Positions 34,033 through 43,060 of a DNA stretch of 64,000 nucleotides are shown here, one piece after another. The DNA lies in NCBI RefSeq assembly GCF_002846415.1, contig NZ_PJMX01000001.1, forward strand, positions 7,874,001 through 7,938,000, given 5' to 3'. A model generated the notes under the pieces. The model saw nothing but the letters and a program-made list of their open reading frames with translations. It was not told the origin of the DNA and made no database searches. Every line of letters starts with the position of its first letter. Position 1 is the stretch's first letter. The DNA is from Streptomyces sp. TLI_146 (lineage in GTDB: Bacteria > Actinomycetota > Actinomycetes > Streptomycetales > Streptomycetaceae). The translations under genes and the position numbers were made by a program.

Positions 34033-35031
34033 ATGGCCAGGACGGTGCGGTTCCATGAGCTCGGAGGACCCGAGGTGCTGCGGCTGGAGGACGTGGAGGT
34101 CGGCGCGCCCGGGCCGGGTGAACTGCTGATTCGGGTGGACGCGATCGGCCTCAACCGCGCCGAGGCGCTGTTCCGCAGCGGCAACTACATCGAGGACGTC
34201 AAGGAGTTCCCCGCCCGGCTCGGCGCCGAGGCGGCGGGAGTGGTCGAGGCCGTCGGCGCCGGTGTGACGGGCTTCGAGCCCGGTCGGGCCGTCAGCGTGG
34301 TGCCCGCGTTCTCGATGAACGCGTACGGGGTCTACGCCGAGCGCGCGATCGTCCCGGCGGCCGCGGTGGTGCACCGGCCGGCCTCGCTGGACGCGGTCGG
34401 CGGCGCGGCGGTGTGGATGCCGTATCTGACGGCATACGGGGCACTGGTGGAGGTCGGCGGGATGGGGGCCGGGGACACGGTCGTGCTCACCGCCGCGTCC
34501 AGCAGCGTGGGCCTGGCCGCGATCCAGGTCGCCCACCGCGTCGGGGCGGTGCCCATCGCGACCACCCGGACCGGCGCCAAGCGGGACGCGCTGCTCAAGG
34601 CCGGGGCGGCCGAGGTGATCGCCACCGGTGAGGAGGACGTCGTAAAGCGTGTGCTGGGCCTGACGGCGGGCCGGGGTGCCGAGTTCGTCTTCGATGCCGT
34701 CGCGGGACCCGGTGTACTGGACCTCGCCAGGGTGGTTGCCCCCGGCGGCACGCTGATCGAATACGGGGCACTGAGCGGGGAGGTGACGCCGTATCCGGGG
34801 TTCGAACTCGGCATGCCCGCCCTGAACATGCGCACCTACACCGCCCTGGAGACGACCACCGACCCCGAGCGGCTGCGCCGGGCCGAGGCCTTCGTCACCT
34901 CGGGGCTGCGGAGCGGCGCCTTCGTGCCCGCCGTGGACCGCGTGTTCGGGCTGGACGAGATCGTCGAGGCCCACCGCTATATGGAGGCGGGCGGCCAGGT
35001 GGGCAAGATCGTGGTTGCGGTCGACCACTGA
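34033..35031 (+). CDS. Zinc-less quinone oxidoreductase-like MDR enzyme
   Basis: A 332-residue NADPH-dependent reductase of the QOR/zeta-crystallin group. The N-terminal GroES domain (MARTVRFHELGGPEVLRLED) lacks zinc ligands; the Rossmann segment is DTVVLTAASSSVGLAAIQVA. It reduces quinones or enones in the cytosol. Its promoter region holds the ArsR repeats, so it is probably the target of that repressor. Confidence 0.87.
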   Translation: MARTVRFHELGGPEVLRLEDVEVGAPGPGELLIRVDAIGLNRAEALFRSGNYIEDVKEFPARLGAEAAGVVEAVGAGVTGFEPGRAVSVVPAFSMNAYGVYAERAIVPAAAVVHRPASLDAVGGAAVWMPYLTAYGALVEVGGMGAGDTVVLTAASSSVGLAAIQVAHRVGAVPIATTRTGAKRDALLKAGAAEVIATGEEDVVKRVLGLTAGRGAEFVFDAVAGPGVLDLARVVAPGGTLIEYGALSGEVTPYPGFELGMPALNMRTYTALETTTDPERLRRAEAFVTSGLRSGAFVPAVDRVFGLDEIVEAHRYMEAGGQVGKIVVAVDH

Positions 35032-35156
35032 GGACCGGCCGAGGCAGGGGCCAAACGGGGGAAAAGTCGGAAAATCGCGTGAGTGTCGCCGGGGTCGGTC
35101 AAGTCCTCAAGAGGGTGCCTCGGCACAAGGACGCCATGCCACCGAAGGAGATCCTC

Positions 35157-36002
35157 ATGCGCTTGTACAGGCGACCGGCCCTCACTTCCGCCCTCCTCGT
35201 CGCGGCACTGCCGGCAGCGGTGCTCCCCGTGGCGGCCCACGCCGCGTCCCCGCCCTCGCGGCCCGCGGCCGACCAGCCGCGGAGCGCGGCGCTCAACTTT
35301 GACGAGCTCGACTGCGAGGGCCCGGAGGAGGACCGGCTGCCGTCGACCGACTCGGGCCAGGGGGCCGTGCACGAGCCCGGCACCGCCGCGTTCGTCCCGG
35401 CCCCGCTTCCCACCGGCCTTCCGCCCGCCAAGGTCAAGTGGCCCAAGAACATCCCCGACCTGGACGACGCCAAGCGCATGCTCTCCGAGCTGGACGTCGG
35501 AACGTTCGACAGCAAGGGGTTCCGACGGACCGCCTTCGGCGGCAAGAGCTGCTGGGTCCTGCACGGCGTCGACAAGTGCCCCACCCGTGAACTCGCCCTG
35601 AAGGCCCTGTCCGACATCCCCGCCACCCTGAAGGACGGCTGCAAGGTGGTGGGCGGCCGCTGGCGCAGCCCCTACGACGACCTGACGGTCACCAACCCCC
35701 TGCGCGTCGACATCGACCACGTCGTGCCGCTCCGCGCCGCATGGGGTTCGGGCGCCCGGGACTGGCCCGAGTACAAGCGCCGCGCGTTCGCCAACGACCT
35801 CAGCGGCTCGCCGCAGCTCGTCGCGGTCTCCACGTGGAGCAACCGCGACAAGGGCGACAAGGGCCCGGACAAGTGGCTGCCCAAGGGGTACGAGTGCACG
35901 TACAGCCGTGCGTGGATCGGTGTGAAGGACTACTACGGGCTGCGGGTCACGACGCAGGAGCGTACGAAGCTGGCGGAGGTGCTGGGCGACTGCCCAGGGT
36001 AG
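35157..36002 (+). CDS. Secreted HNH-family nuclease (DUF1524/GmrSD-like)
   Basis: A 281-residue exported protein. A signal peptide (to about residue 25) leads to a domain with DIDHVVPLRAAWGSGARDW, then FANDLSGSPQLVAVS and SNRDKGDKGPDKWLPKG, the HNH-type pattern (D-H, N, N) of Streptomyces secreted DUF1524 nucleases. It should cut DNA outside the cell with a divalent metal. Four cysteines may form disulfides. ATG 35157 follows GAAGGAG. Confidence 0.85.
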   Translation: MRLYRRPALTSALLVAALPAAVLPVAAHAASPPSRPAADQPRSAALNFDELDCEGPEEDRLPSTDSGQGAVHEPGTAAFVPAPLPTGLPPAKVKWPKNIPDLDDAKRMLSELDVGTFDSKGFRRTAFGGKSCWVLHGVDKCPTRELALKALSDIPATLKDGCKVVGGRWRSPYDDLTVTNPLRVDIDHVVPLRAAWGSGARDWPEYKRRAFANDLSGSPQLVAVSTWSNRDKGDKGPDKWLPKGYECTYSRAWIGVKDYYGLRVTTQERTKLAEVLGDCPG

Positions 36003-36076
36003 GTCCCCGGCAGTCGGCGGGGGAGGCGGGCCGCGCCCGGCGCGCAAGCATCCCCCGGCGCGAATACACTTCTGCG

Positions 36077-36430
36077 GTGGACGAGAACAACCTTCCCCGC
36101 TGCCCCGAGTGCTCCGGCGCGTACACCTACGAGATGGGTGCGCTGCTGGTCTGCCCGGAGTGCGGGCACGAGTGGTCGCCCGCGACCGGTGTGTCCGACG
36201 AGGGCGGGGCCGGGGTGGTCAGGGACGCCGTCGGCAATGTGCTCGCCGACGGCGACACGGTGACCGTGATCAGGACACTGAAGGTCAAGGGCAGTCCGAC
36301 CGGCATCAAGGCGGGCACCAAGGTGCGCAACATCCGCCTCGTCGACGGGGTCGACGGCCACGACATCGACTGCAAGGTCGAGGGTTTCGGGGCCATGCAG
36401 CTCAAGTCCAGCGTGGTCAAGAAGGCCTGA
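36077..36430 (+). CDS. yjdM: YjdM/PhnA-family zinc-ribbon protein
   Basis: A 117-residue protein with an N-terminal zinc ribbon (LPRCPECSGAY and LVCPECGHEW) and the conserved C-terminal domain (VRDAVGNVLADGDTVTVI, then KVKGSPTGIKAGTKVRNIRL). This is the full family length. The family was once linked to phosphonoacetate hydrolysis; its true role is unclear. GTG start at 36077. Confidence 0.9.
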   Translation: MDENNLPRCPECSGAYTYEMGALLVCPECGHEWSPATGVSDEGGAGVVRDAVGNVLADGDTVTVIRTLKVKGSPTGIKAGTKVRNIRLVDGVDGHDIDCKVEGFGAMQLKSSVVKKA

Positions 36431-36444
36431 CCGGTGCCGCGCGC

Positions 36445-37248
36445 TCAGGCGTGGGACACCGTGAGTTTGTAGAAGCCGACCCGGGCGCCCTTGGTGGTGC
36501 TGTCCGAGGACGACTGGTTGTACGACCCGGCCTTGAAGTACTGCTTGTAGCCGTTGAAGGACGACGGGATCGGGTAGTGGGTGGTCGTGCCGTTGACCGT
36601 CAGGTCGATGGTGTGGCCGCCCGAGACGCCGATGGTGTAGCTCCACGTCCTGCCGACCGGGACGTGGCCCACCGTGTGCGGGGTCTGGCCGCCCGAGGGA
36701 GAGTTCTCCGTGCCGAGGACGATGTCGCCGCTCGCCCGGTAGTACAGCTCCAGCAGTGGTTTGGTGGACGAGCCGCCCGTACCGAGGTGGATCTGCCCTA
36801 CGCAGACGTTCGACGTCACGGACACCACGCGCAGGGTCGCGTCGAGCCGGTGCGTGCCGCGCAGTGACCAGTTGGCGGGGCTGCCGTCGCGGTTCATCTC
36901 GCGCAGCTCGGAGCGGGCGTAGTGGGAGTGGGGCGTGGTGACGCCCTTCTCCGGCGCCCAGAACGTCATCGCGCCGTCGCGTGTGTCCGTGTAGAAGTAC
37001 GCGTCCTGGAAGCCGTTGGCCCCCTTGAGCCGGGACGGCGGGATCGTGGTCGGCGAGCCGGGGGAGCCCACCGGTTCCTGGAGCTCCCACACCGAGAGGT
37101 CGAAGTTGCCGCCGGGGGCGACCGAGGGGCTCGCGAGGATTGCCGCAGTGGCCGAGGGGGGTAGGGCCGATGCGGCGGGGGCGGCGACGGCCAGGCTGCC
37201 TGCGGCGGTCGCGGTGGTCACGTATATGAGCAGCGTGCGGATGCGCAT
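36445..37248 (-). CDS. Secreted PL7 alginate lyase
   Basis: A 267-residue exported enzyme. All three PL7 signatures are visible: ARSELREM (about residue 112), VGQIHLG (about 150, Q-I-H) and QYFKAGSYNQSS (about 240, with catalytic Tyr). The family cuts alginate by beta-elimination; Q-I-H is often linked to polyguluronate preference. No accessory domain follows. Transcription is leftward from a region with a 9-base dyad that may be an operator. Confidence 0.92.
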   Translation of the reverse strand: MRIRTLLIYVTTATAAGSLAVAAPAASALPPSATAAILASPSVAPGGNFDLSVWELQEPVGSPGSPTTIPPSRLKGANGFQDAYFYTDTRDGAMTFWAPEKGVTTPHSHYARSELREMNRDGSPANWSLRGTHRLDATLRVVSVTSNVCVGQIHLGTGGSSTKPLLELYYRASGDIVLGTENSPSGGQTPHTVGHVPVGRTWSYTIGVSGGHTIDLTVNGTTTHYPIPSSFNGYKQYFKAGSYNQSSSDSTTKGARVGFYKLTVSHA

Positions 37249-37313
37249 GGGGGGCTTCCCGTCGAGTGGGGGAGTCGAGGGTCGGGTCGGTGCTCTGGGG
37301 TCTTGATGGTCGT

Positions 37314-37354
37314 CGAGTTCACATGGCTGAACCTTGTGCTTTGACGTGAACTCG
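37314..37354. promoter_or_regulatory. Dyad upstream of the alginate lyase gene
   Basis: CGAGTTCAC (37314-37322) and GTGAACTCG (37346-37354) form a perfect 9-base inverted repeat with a 23-base, locally AT-richer centre, 66 bases before the lyase start. Plausible operator for substrate induction. Confidence 0.5.
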
Positions 37355-37510
37355 GAGAACCGTAGAGCTCCGGCGTGACCGCGTCAATGGATCGCGCCGA
37401 CCGCTTGAATCGGCCACGCGTTCCGCTCACCGGAACGGCCGATCGCCGGGCCGCTCGCCGGACACTACGGTGAGGTCTCCGCCCGACGACGTAGAGAGGC
37501 AGGGATCGCC

Positions 37511-38083
37511 TTGTCACGAGCGACACTTCGGATGATGGCGGCGGGGGCCGTGATGGCCGCCGCCGTGGCCGTCGCCGCCCCCGTACCGGTTGCCCAGGCC
37601 GCACCGCAAGGCGCCGCCGCCTGCTCCTACAACGTGCCGAGCCAGTTCCTGCGGCGGTGGAACGACAACCATGGCGCGGACGGCGGCTTCGGCTGTCCGG
37701 TGCAGGAGGCGTTCCAGTACGGGAACGGGCTGTACCAGTGGTTCGCGAAGGGCGCGATGGTCTGGTCCCCGAACCAGGGCGGCAACATGGTCACCTCCGT
37801 CCAGCGCTGGGGTGCCGGTCTACGGTTCGACTGGGGGCTGAGCGACGCCTACAACTACGACGGCTGGCTCATCAACATCAGGCGTGACGGCCAGGACATC
37901 AACGGGGACCAGGAGTGCATCGCCCACGGCGGCGGCAGCGGCGACTGCGGACGGTACGACGGCACGGTGTACTGGAACACCCTCCAGCCCGGCGCGTACC
38001 GCATCTCGGTGGAAGGGTGCGACATCGGCTCGGGCCACACCTGCCGCCAGGGCTGGACCCTTCCTGTCTACGACTACCTGTAG
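37511..38083 (+). CDS. Secreted LGFP-repeat-like protein
   Basis: A 190-residue exported protein. Signal peptide to about VAQAAPQ. The stretch GGFGCPVQEAFQYGNGLYQWFAKGAMVWSPNQGG resembles an LGFP repeat (wall-associated repeat of actinobacteria and fungi). The C-terminal half has four cysteines (DQECIAHG, GDCGRY, EGCDIG, HTCRQG) and looks like a small disulfide-rich domain. TTG 37511 is taken as start with GAGAGGCAGGGAT upstream; ATG 37532 is an alternative. Role unknown. Confidence 0.6.
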   Translation: MSRATLRMMAAGAVMAAAVAVAAPVPVAQAAPQGAAACSYNVPSQFLRRWNDNHGADGGFGCPVQEAFQYGNGLYQWFAKGAMVWSPNQGGNMVTSVQRWGAGLRFDWGLSDAYNYDGWLINIRRDGQDINGDQECIAHGGGSGDCGRYDGTVYWNTLQPGAYRISVEGCDIGSGHTCRQGWTLPVYDYL

Positions 38084-38252
38084 TCCCCGGAAGCGAAGGC
38101 AGCCCGCGTACCCCGGCGCAAGACGGTGTTTCCGGTCATTTCGCGGCCGGTTGGGTGCTTCGCTGCTTTCCGGCAAGTCGGGGGTTCTACCCTGCGGCTG
38201 TTCGTCACCGCCCGATGGATGGTGGGCGGTTGGCCGGTGCGAGGGGGGATCG

Positions 38253-39038
38253 GTGGCCTACGGGAGAGTGCGGGCGGGCGAGGCCGTGGCGGGCCCGCCG
38301 GGGCCGGCGCCGGGGAGCGCGCCATGGCGGGGCGCGGTGGTGGAGTGCGCGCTGACCGCCGTCATGATGTTCTTCGTGGTGACGATGGTGCGCTGGCTGC
38401 TCGATCCGGCCTCGCCGCTCTTCATCGCCGATCCGCATCTCGCGCTGGGCGTCGTCGGCGCCCTGGTCGCGGTCCTGCTGGTGGGGCTGATCACCAGCCC
38501 GCCGGGCCGCGGCTCGGGAGCACACCTCAATCCGGCTGTCAGCGTGACTCTGTGGCTGATGCGGGCCTTTCCGGGGCGCGCTGTTGTTCCGTACGCCATG
38601 GGGCAGTTGCTCGGCGGGCTGGCCGGGACCGGGCTGGCCCGGTTGGTGTGGGGGCCGGTGCTCCAGTCGGCGGCGCTCAGCGACGGACTGGCCCGCCCGG
38701 CTCCCGGCCGGTCCTCCATGGCGGTGTTCGCCCTGGAGGCGGCGAGCTTCGCGGCGGTGGCCCTGCTCATCGGCTTCTTCGTCGCCCATCCCGGGCTTGT
38801 CCGGCCGATGCCGTACGCGGTGGGGCTGGTGGTCGGCCTGATCATCGCGCTGCTCGGCCCGGTGAGCGGCGGGGCGGCCAACCCGGCCCGCCAGCTCGGC
38901 CCGGCGGCCCTGTCCGGCACGACCACGGCACTGTGGGCGTATCTGACGGCGCCGCTCCTCGGCGCCGCGCTGGGGGCGCTCGTCCACTACTGGTTCACGT
39001 CGAAGCGTGCCAAGTCAGGTGTGTACACCGGTAGTTGA
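38253..39038 (+). CDS. MIP-family aquaporin/glycerol-channel-like protein
   Basis: A 261-residue membrane protein with six helices and both pore boxes: SGAHLNPAVSVTL (first NPA) and GGAANPARQLGPA (second NPA). This is the aquaporin fold for water, glycerol or small neutral solutes. GTG 38253 is chosen behind a G-rich ribosome site; the N-terminus before helix one (~30 residues) is Pro/Gly-rich. Confidence 0.87.
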   Translation: MAYGRVRAGEAVAGPPGPAPGSAPWRGAVVECALTAVMMFFVVTMVRWLLDPASPLFIADPHLALGVVGALVAVLLVGLITSPPGRGSGAHLNPAVSVTLWLMRAFPGRAVVPYAMGQLLGGLAGTGLARLVWGPVLQSAALSDGLARPAPGRSSMAVFALEAASFAAVALLIGFFVAHPGLVRPMPYAVGLVVGLIIALLGPVSGGAANPARQLGPAALSGTTTALWAYLTAPLLGAALGALVHYWFTSKRAKSGVYTGS

Positions 39039-39055
39039 CGGTATCGGTTGCCCCA

Positions 39056-40387
39056 CTACCGCGCCCCTAGCATCTCTCCCGCCAGAACAGCCAGTTCAAT
39101 GGCCTGGGTGCGGTTCAGGCGCGGGTCGCAGGCCGTGGTGTAGCGGTGGGGGAGGTCCGCGGGGGAGAGGTGTTGGGGGCCGCCCAGGCATTCCGTCACG
39201 TCGGCGCCCGTGAGTTCCACGTGCAGGCCGCCGGGGTGGGTGCCCAGAGTGCGGTGGACCTCGGCGAAGCCGCGTATCTCGTCGAGGACGCGGTCGAAGT
39301 GGCGGGTCTTGTATCCGCCTCGGGACTGCACCGTGTTGCCGTGCATCGGGTCGCACTGCCAGACCACCGCGTGCCCGGTCGCGGTGACCTTCTCCACGAT
39401 CGGCGGCAGCACGCGCCGCACCTCCGCGCTGCCCATCCGGCTGATCAGGGTCAGTCGGCCCGGCTCGTCGTACGGGTCGAGGTGTTCCACGTACGCGACG
39501 GCCTGCTCCGGCGTGGTCGTCGGGCCGATCTTCACGCCGATGGGGTTGGTCAGGAGCTCGGCGAACGCGAGGTGGGCGCCGTCGAGTTGACGGGTGCGTT
39601 CGCCGATCCAGAGGAAGTGCGCCGACAGGTCGTACGGCCGGCGCTCACCTCGTATCCGTAGCATCGAACGCTCGTAGTCGAGCAGCAGGGCCTCGTGGCT
39701 GGTGAAGAACTCGGCCTCGGCGCCGCCTCCGACCGCCCTCGTCGCACGCAGCGCACGCACCACCGTCATCGCGGCCGTCGCGTTGACGTAGGCGCGGAGC
39801 ATGCGGTGCGGGTCGGGGATACGGGCTTCGGCGGTCGCCTCACTGTCGTTGACGATGTCTCCCCGGTATGTGGGGAGGCCCTGCGCGTCCGTGGGGGAGG
39901 AGCGGGGTTTGGCGTATTGGCCGGCGAGCCTGCCGACGGTCACCACCGGCAGCCCGGTCGTGGAGGTGAGTGCCGACGCCATCCGGTACAGGGTGTCGAC
40001 GGTGCCCGCGATCGAGCGCTCGGTGGTTCCGGCGAAGGTCTCCGCGCAGTCGCCGCCCTGGAGGAGGAATCCGGTGCCGGTCGCCACCGCCGCCAGGTGG
40101 CCACGCAGCCGGTCGACCTCGTCCGCGCCCACCACCGGGGCCACCCCCTCAAGGATCGTCCGCACCTCATGTACGGCCCCGGGGTTGGGCCACTGCGGCT
40201 GCTGGGCGGCGGGGCGGGCGAGGGCGCGGTCCAGCGCGGCACTCAGGCGGTCCGGTAGCGGTTCGTCAGGAAGCGGTCGGGGCGGCGACGGCCGTGCGGG
40301 GCCGAACCGAGGAGCCGCGGGCGCTTGTCCGTTCAACGATCCCCCTCGTACGGCCCGGCACGACGGGGTGCGAGCCGGTGGCGTCAT
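39056..40387 (-). CDS. Class II DAHP synthase
   Basis: A 443-residue enzyme of the plant-type (AroA-II) family that joins phosphoenolpyruvate and erythrose 4-phosphate, the first shikimate step. Visible are WPNPGAVHEVRTIL, GGDCAETFAG, AGQYAKPRSSP and CDPMHGNT (metal/substrate residues). It is slightly shorter than primary-metabolism forms and sits at the edge of a cluster that needs chorismate for 4-hydroxybenzoate, so it is probably a pathway-dedicated supply enzyme. Start uncertain: ATG 40387 lacks a clear ribosome site, while TTG 40336 has GAGGGGG upstream. Confidence 0.9.
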   Translation of the reverse strand: MTPPARTPSCRAVRGGSLNGQAPAAPRFGPARPSPPRPLPDEPLPDRLSAALDRALARPAAQQPQWPNPGAVHEVRTILEGVAPVVGADEVDRLRGHLAAVATGTGFLLQGGDCAETFAGTTERSIAGTVDTLYRMASALTSTTGLPVVTVGRLAGQYAKPRSSPTDAQGLPTYRGDIVNDSEATAEARIPDPHRMLRAYVNATAAMTVVRALRATRAVGGGAEAEFFTSHEALLLDYERSMLRIRGERRPYDLSAHFLWIGERTRQLDGAHLAFAELLTNPIGVKIGPTTTPEQAVAYVEHLDPYDEPGRLTLISRMGSAEVRRVLPPIVEKVTATGHAVVWQCDPMHGNTVQSRGGYKTRHFDRVLDEIRGFAEVHRTLGTHPGGLHVELTGADVTECLGGPQHLSPADLPHRYTTACDPRLNRTQAIELAVLAGEMLGAR

Positions 40388-40603
40388 TACGGAGTCGGGC
40401 GAGGTGTGAGGCGCGAGGTGCGTGACGTGAGACGCGGGATGCGCGGTTTCTTCTCCGATCTTATGGCCTTCGCCGCCTGCGATAAATGCCGTATGGGTAC
40501 GGCGAGTTGGTCCACTTGGACACCCGTGAACTATGGCGTCCGCTTCGCTAGCGTGGGTCAGATCGGACCCCCTGGTGAAGGTCGTCTCGGGAAGGACATG
40601 TAC

Positions 40604-41419
40604 GTGAGTGGACTGATGCGGGGCAAGGTTGTTCTGGTGACCGGCGCGGCCCGTGGGCAGGGCCGTGAGCACGTCATGCGGATGGCGGGCGAGGGCGCCG
40701 ACGTCATCGCCGTCGACCTGTGCGCGCCCCTGCCCGGCGTGGCCTACGCCTCCTCGGAACCCACCGACCTCGACACGACCGTCGCCCTGGCGGAGGAGTC
40801 CGGGCAGCAGGTCGTCCCGCTCGTCGCCGACGTCCGTGACCTCGCCGGTCTGCGGGACGCCGTCGACGGGGCCGTGGAGAAACTGGGGCGCCTCGACGCC
40901 GTCGTGGCCAACGCGGGCATCTGCATACCCCGTGCCTGGGACCAGGTCACCGAAGAGATCTTCCGCGACACCATGGACGTCAACGTCACCGGTACGTGGA
41001 ACACCGTGATGGCGACCGCGCCCCACCTCGTGACGGCGGGCGGCGGCTCCATCGTGCTGATGAGCTCCTCGGCCGGGCTGAAGGTGCAGCCGTTCATGAT
41101 TCCGTACACGACCAGCAAGTTCGCGGTGCGCGGCATGGCGAAGGCCTTCGCCGCCGAGCTCGCGCGGTTCGGGATCCGGGTGAACAGCGTGCACCCGACC
41201 GGCGTCGACACCGCGATGGGCAGCCGCGCCATGCTCACCCAGGTCGCCAAGGCGAGCATGGCCGATCCCCGGCTGCGCGGCATGCTGGTCAACATGCAGC
41301 CGGTGGAGGGTATTTCGGTCGAGGACGTGGCCAACGCCGTACTGTTCCTGGTCTCCGACGCCTCCCGCCATGTCACCGCGCACGCCATGGCGGTCGACGC
41401 CGGGGTCAGCGAGTTCTGA
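40604..41419 (+). CDS. hyg26: SDR oxidoreductase, Hyg26-like sugar dehydrogenase
   Basis: A 271-residue short-chain dehydrogenase: VTGAARGQGREHVMRMA (NAD loop), NAGIC, MSSSAGL and catalytic YTTSK. GQGREH and the C-terminal VTAHAMAVDAG match the mycofactocin-coupled SDR subgroup, whose members may hold their nicotinamide tightly. In hygromycin A biosynthesis Hyg26 oxidises C5 of the fucofuranose, from memory of mutant work. GTG 40604 has the best spacing from GGAAGG; ATG 40598 is only 2 bases from it. Confidence 0.82.
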   Translation: MSGLMRGKVVLVTGAARGQGREHVMRMAGEGADVIAVDLCAPLPGVAYASSEPTDLDTTVALAEESGQQVVPLVADVRDLAGLRDAVDGAVEKLGRLDAVVANAGICIPRAWDQVTEEIFRDTMDVNVTGTWNTVMATAPHLVTAGGGSIVLMSSSAGLKVQPFMIPYTTSKFAVRGMAKAFAAELARFGIRVNSVHPTGVDTAMGSRAMLTQVAKASMADPRLRGMLVNMQPVEGISVEDVANAVLFLVSDASRHVTAHAMAVDAGVSEF

Positions 41420-41432
41420 GCAGCGGGGTCGC

Positions 41433-42074
41433 TCAGCCCCTCGCCGACGGCACCAGGTTCTCGACGGTCGCCCGCAGCCGGGTGCGCAGCACCTCGGGGC
41501 TGCTGACGTGCAGGGTGCGCATGCCCAGGTCGCGCGCGGCCGCGATGACGGCCGTGCGGTCGTCGACCATCAGCGCCTCGCGTGGTTCGGCTCCGCAGCG
41601 GTCCAGCGTCGCGGCGAAGTACTCGGCGGAGGGTTTCACCTGACCCACTCGCCATGAGGAGCAGAGGTGGTCGAAGAGGCGGTAGTGGTCGTGGCGTTGG
41701 TTCTTGAGGTGGTCCCAGTGCTCGGCCTCGTTGTTGGCCAGGACCAGGGTGAGCTCCGGGCGGGCGCGGGCCACCTCGGCCAGTTCCACGACGTTGGCGC
41801 TGTAGCAGCGGACGCTGGCGGCGTACAGGCGGTCCACCCACTCCCCGTCGAAGGTGTCCGCCAAGGGGCTGCCCGCCTCCTCCAGGAGACCGCGCAGGAC
41901 GTCGTGCGCATGGCGGGCGCCGCTCTCGTACGCGTGAGCCGATGACAGTACGGCGCCGAGCATGCGGCTCTCGTCGACGGCATAGCGGCGTGCGATGTCC
42001 CGTATGAAGGAAGTCTCCTCATTGACGTTGTTGAACAGAACTCCACCTGCGTCGACCAGGAGCGCTCGAATCAT
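41433..42074 (-). CDS. hyg25: HAD-family phosphatase, Hyg25-like
   Basis: A 213-residue HAD hydrolase. Motif I is LLVDAGGVLF (nucleophile Asp; the second acidic position is Gly), motif II LVLANNE, motif III Lys in VGQVKPSAEYF, and motif IV MVDDRTAV. The second Asp of motif I usually acts as general acid, so its absence is odd. Position matches Hyg25, which I recall as the inositol-phosphate phosphatase of the aminocyclitol branch. Chemistry inferred. Confidence 0.75.
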   Translation of the reverse strand: MIRALLVDAGGVLFNNVNEETSFIRDIARRYAVDESRMLGAVLSSAHAYESGARHAHDVLRGLLEEAGSPLADTFDGEWVDRLYAASVRCYSANVVELAEVARARPELTLVLANNEAEHWDHLKNQRHDHYRLFDHLCSSWRVGQVKPSAEYFAATLDRCGAEPREALMVDDRTAVIAAARDLGMRTLHVSSPEVLRTRLRATVENLVPSARG

Positions 42075-42172
42075 TTCCTCAATCCCGTCTCGGTCTCAGT
42101 AATTTCAGCCATGCGTAATTTTTCAGCCATGGTGTGGCGGCCAATTCCGAAGTAGTGGAAAGGAGCGGCGCT

Positions 42173-43039
42173 ATGGCGCTCTATCGCGATCTCGTCGGGC
42201 GGACCTGGGATTCCGGAACCCGGCAGTGGACATTCTCGGACACCTCCCTCTATGCGCTCGGAGTGGGCGCGGGCGGCGACGACCCGGCCGACGAGCTGGA
42301 GTTCACCACGGAGAATTCCGCGGGAGCCGTGCCCTCGGTCCTGCCGACCTTCGCGGCCACCCTCGTCTCCCGGCGGGCCGAGCCCGCGCTCGGGGACTTC
42401 GACGTGTCGCAGCTGCTGCACACCCAGCAGTCCCTGACGCTGTACGGGCCGCTCCCCGTCGAGGGCGCGGCGGCCACGACCTCGCGGCTGGCCGCACTGC
42501 GGGACCGGGGGAGCAGCGCGCTCGCGGTCATCGAATCCTCCTGCGTGGACCCCGCCACGGGCCGGCCGCTCGCCGACATCCGCACCGGGCTGACCATCAG
42601 GCGTGAAGGCGGCTTCGGCGGCGAGCCGGGCGAGGACGAGCCGTGGGAGCGCCCGGAGGGGGAGCCCGACCACACCGTGGACTACCGCACCGCGCCCAAC
42701 CAGGCGCTGCTGTACCGGCTCAGCGGTGACCCGAACCCGCTGCACTCGGATCCCGCGATCGCCGCGCGTCTCGGCTTCCGCCGACCGCTGCTGCACGGGC
42801 TCTGCACGTTCGGCTTCGCGGGCCGGGCGCTGCTGCGCGCGCTCTGCGGGGGCGACCCGGCCCGGTTCGGGACGATGTCGGCGCACTTCACCGCACCCGT
42901 GTTTCCTGGCCAGGACCTGACCGTACGGATCTGGGAGCGCGGGGAGTCGGCGCGCTTCCAGGTCCGCGCCCAGGGCAGGGTCGTCCTGGGCCGTGGCACC
43001 TTCGTCCGGCGCGCTACCGGCTCCGGCTCGGGAGGCTGA
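42173..43039 (+). CDS. MaoC-like double hot-dog dehydratase
   Basis: A 288-residue protein with two hot-dog folds, as in (R)-specific enoyl-CoA hydratases. The catalytic hydratase-2 motif is in the C-terminal half (ALLYRLSGDPNPLHSDPAIA, Asp and His), followed by RPLLHGLCTFGFAGRA. It would dehydrate the beta-hydroxy-alpha-methyl-arylpropionyl-ACP made by the ketoreductase, giving the acrylate double bond of hygromycin A. ATG 42173 follows AAAGGAG. In gene order it takes the place of Hyg24. Confidence 0.82.
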   Translation: MALYRDLVGRTWDSGTRQWTFSDTSLYALGVGAGGDDPADELEFTTENSAGAVPSVLPTFAATLVSRRAEPALGDFDVSQLLHTQQSLTLYGPLPVEGAAATTSRLAALRDRGSSALAVIESSCVDPATGRPLADIRTGLTIRREGGFGGEPGEDEPWERPEGEPDHTVDYRTAPNQALLYRLSGDPNPLHSDPAIAARLGFRRPLLHGLCTFGFAGRALLRALCGGDPARFGTMSAHFTAPVFPGQDLTVRIWERGESARFQVRAQGRVVLGRGTFVRRATGSGSGG

Positions 43040-43057
43040 GCGGGGAGGCGCTCAGCC
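43034..43057. terminator. Hairpin between MaoC and fucose synthase genes
   Basis: Perfect 9-base stem GGCTGAGCG / CGCTCAGCC with a 6-base loop; overlaps the MaoC stop codon and sits 4 bases from the convergent GDP-fucose synthase stop. Confidence 0.6.
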
Positions 43058-43060
43058 AGG

